Position numbers and translations under genes: made by a program
Shown: piece after piece, positions 63,275 through 64,000 of the stretch
Layout: the number at the start of each line of letters is the position of its first letter
Numbering within the stretch: position 1 is the first letter of the stretch
DNA from: Limnoperna fortunei
Taxonomy: Eukaryota; Mollusca; Bivalvia; Mytilida; Modiolidae
Reading direction: 5' to 3'
Assembly (NCBI GenBank): GCA_944474755.1
Contig: OX104122.1
Span: 23,027,714 to 23,091,713, forward strand
DNA length: 64,000 nt
Notes under the pieces: model-generated
Database searches by the model: none
Seen by the model: only the letters and a program-made list of their open reading frames with translations
Told to the model about the DNA's origin: nothing

Positions 63275-64000
63275 GTAAGATTTAGTGGCTTCAACACTAG
63301 TATACTTTGTCCAAGATGTTTTTCTTAGATTAATTATTCCATTATTCCATTCCACTGTGACCTTTTCTCTCTGATAATTTCTCTTAGTTTAACTCAAAAT
63401 AACATCCAGTAGCCTTACCCTTCATTTTTAGACATTCTTAAATGAGAAATTTGTATAAAGGGACATAACTGTCTCATCAAATTTTAAATCTGGTTACCTG
63501 GAGAAAAAAGAAGTTCACCTGAACCATTCGTATGATGACTGTTATAAAGTTTGTGATTTGCGTTTTCACTGACTGACCTACATTACCTCTACAGAACATA
63601 GGAACAATGCAAATAATTGTCTAATATCTTGATGACCAGCATATATAGAGAAAATTTGGCATTGGCAAAAATGCTCAATGTCAAGGTCAGTATTTATTGA
63701 TACTAAATTTATTAGACAATTCCTGCTAGCCACTTTTGACCATTTGCCTGATTTTCTGTGTTTTTTGCTGTTACATCTTAAAAACTATACTCAACAGAGA
63801 GAAACTGCAAACGGCAGAAGTAATCAGCCAGACACATTAAGTCTGAAATTGTCAATCCAGTATTGTTTTAAAACTCTCAGTGTTGAGCAGAGCAGCAAGT
63901 AGGTCAGTTTGTTTGATGTTTAAGCATCAGCTGCAATAAGTGGTAGAGCAAATCATTGGTTAACATCCTCATCATCCAAAGTAGTGGACTCCATGAAATC
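63275..64000. other. Intron after exon 17, nothing seen
   Basis: No further exon recognised. A GTTTGTTTGATGTTTAAGCATCAGC near 63,908 may be the start of another SINE tail. Confidence 0.4.

Overview
The window looks like nuclear DNA from an animal, most likely a bivalve mollusc. It is AT-rich, has small exons (55 to 323 bp) bounded by GT..AG introns, and is crowded with tRNA-derived SINEs, short foldback elements, Tc1/mariner and LINE remnants, and minisatellite-carrying transposons. The species cannot be named from sequence alone. There is no bacterial, organellar or viral coding region.

One host gene is supported. Seventeen + strand exons between 7,293 and 63,274 join in a single open frame of 809 codons with compatible intron phases throughout. 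Upstream exons (signal peptide and first ~100 residues) and downstream exons lie outside the window or were not recognised. The first ~450 residues read as a Vitellogenin_N / lipid-transport domain of the large lipid transfer protein (LLTP) superfamily: a beta-rich start with a 'KKGFASLL' core, then a helical-repeat region. A furin-like site (RSKR) follows, then a region I cannot assign to a family. The protein is therefore probably secreted and lipid-carrying; this is inference.

Layout: 1-7,292 is upstream intron or intergenic DNA with a 146-bp tandem array, a LINE RT fossil, a 750-bp nested palindrome and a SINE. Exons 1-2 lie at 7.3-8.3 kb. Intron 2 (about 33.7 kb) is a transposon graveyard: a mariner (10.4-11.9 kb), LINE ends (14 and 19 kb), SINEs, a 2.4-kb element with AACGTTGA subterminal repeats (23.85-26.27 kb), a LINE ORF1 fossil (26.6-27.4 kb), a minisatellite transposon inserted in a SINE (27.4-28.8 kb), a palindromic ATCTCGAT element (30.9-31.5 kb), a near-identical triplication (31.5-35.8 kb), and a 3.06-kb TIR element (38.5-41.6 kb). 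Exons 3-9 occupy 42.0-48.3 kb. Intron 9 holds a 4.9-kb array of about 47 copies of a 105-bp unit with a 13-unit higher-order duplication. Exons 10-17 occupy 54.3-63.3 kb.

The most notable signals are the satellite array that appears to start at a retroposon tail, the promoter-like and splice-site cluster inside the AACGTTGA element, the triplication that differs by presence or absence of a TIR element, and the 750-bp nested palindrome with a 5-bp target duplication. Coordinates of repeats were read by eye and may be off by several bases.
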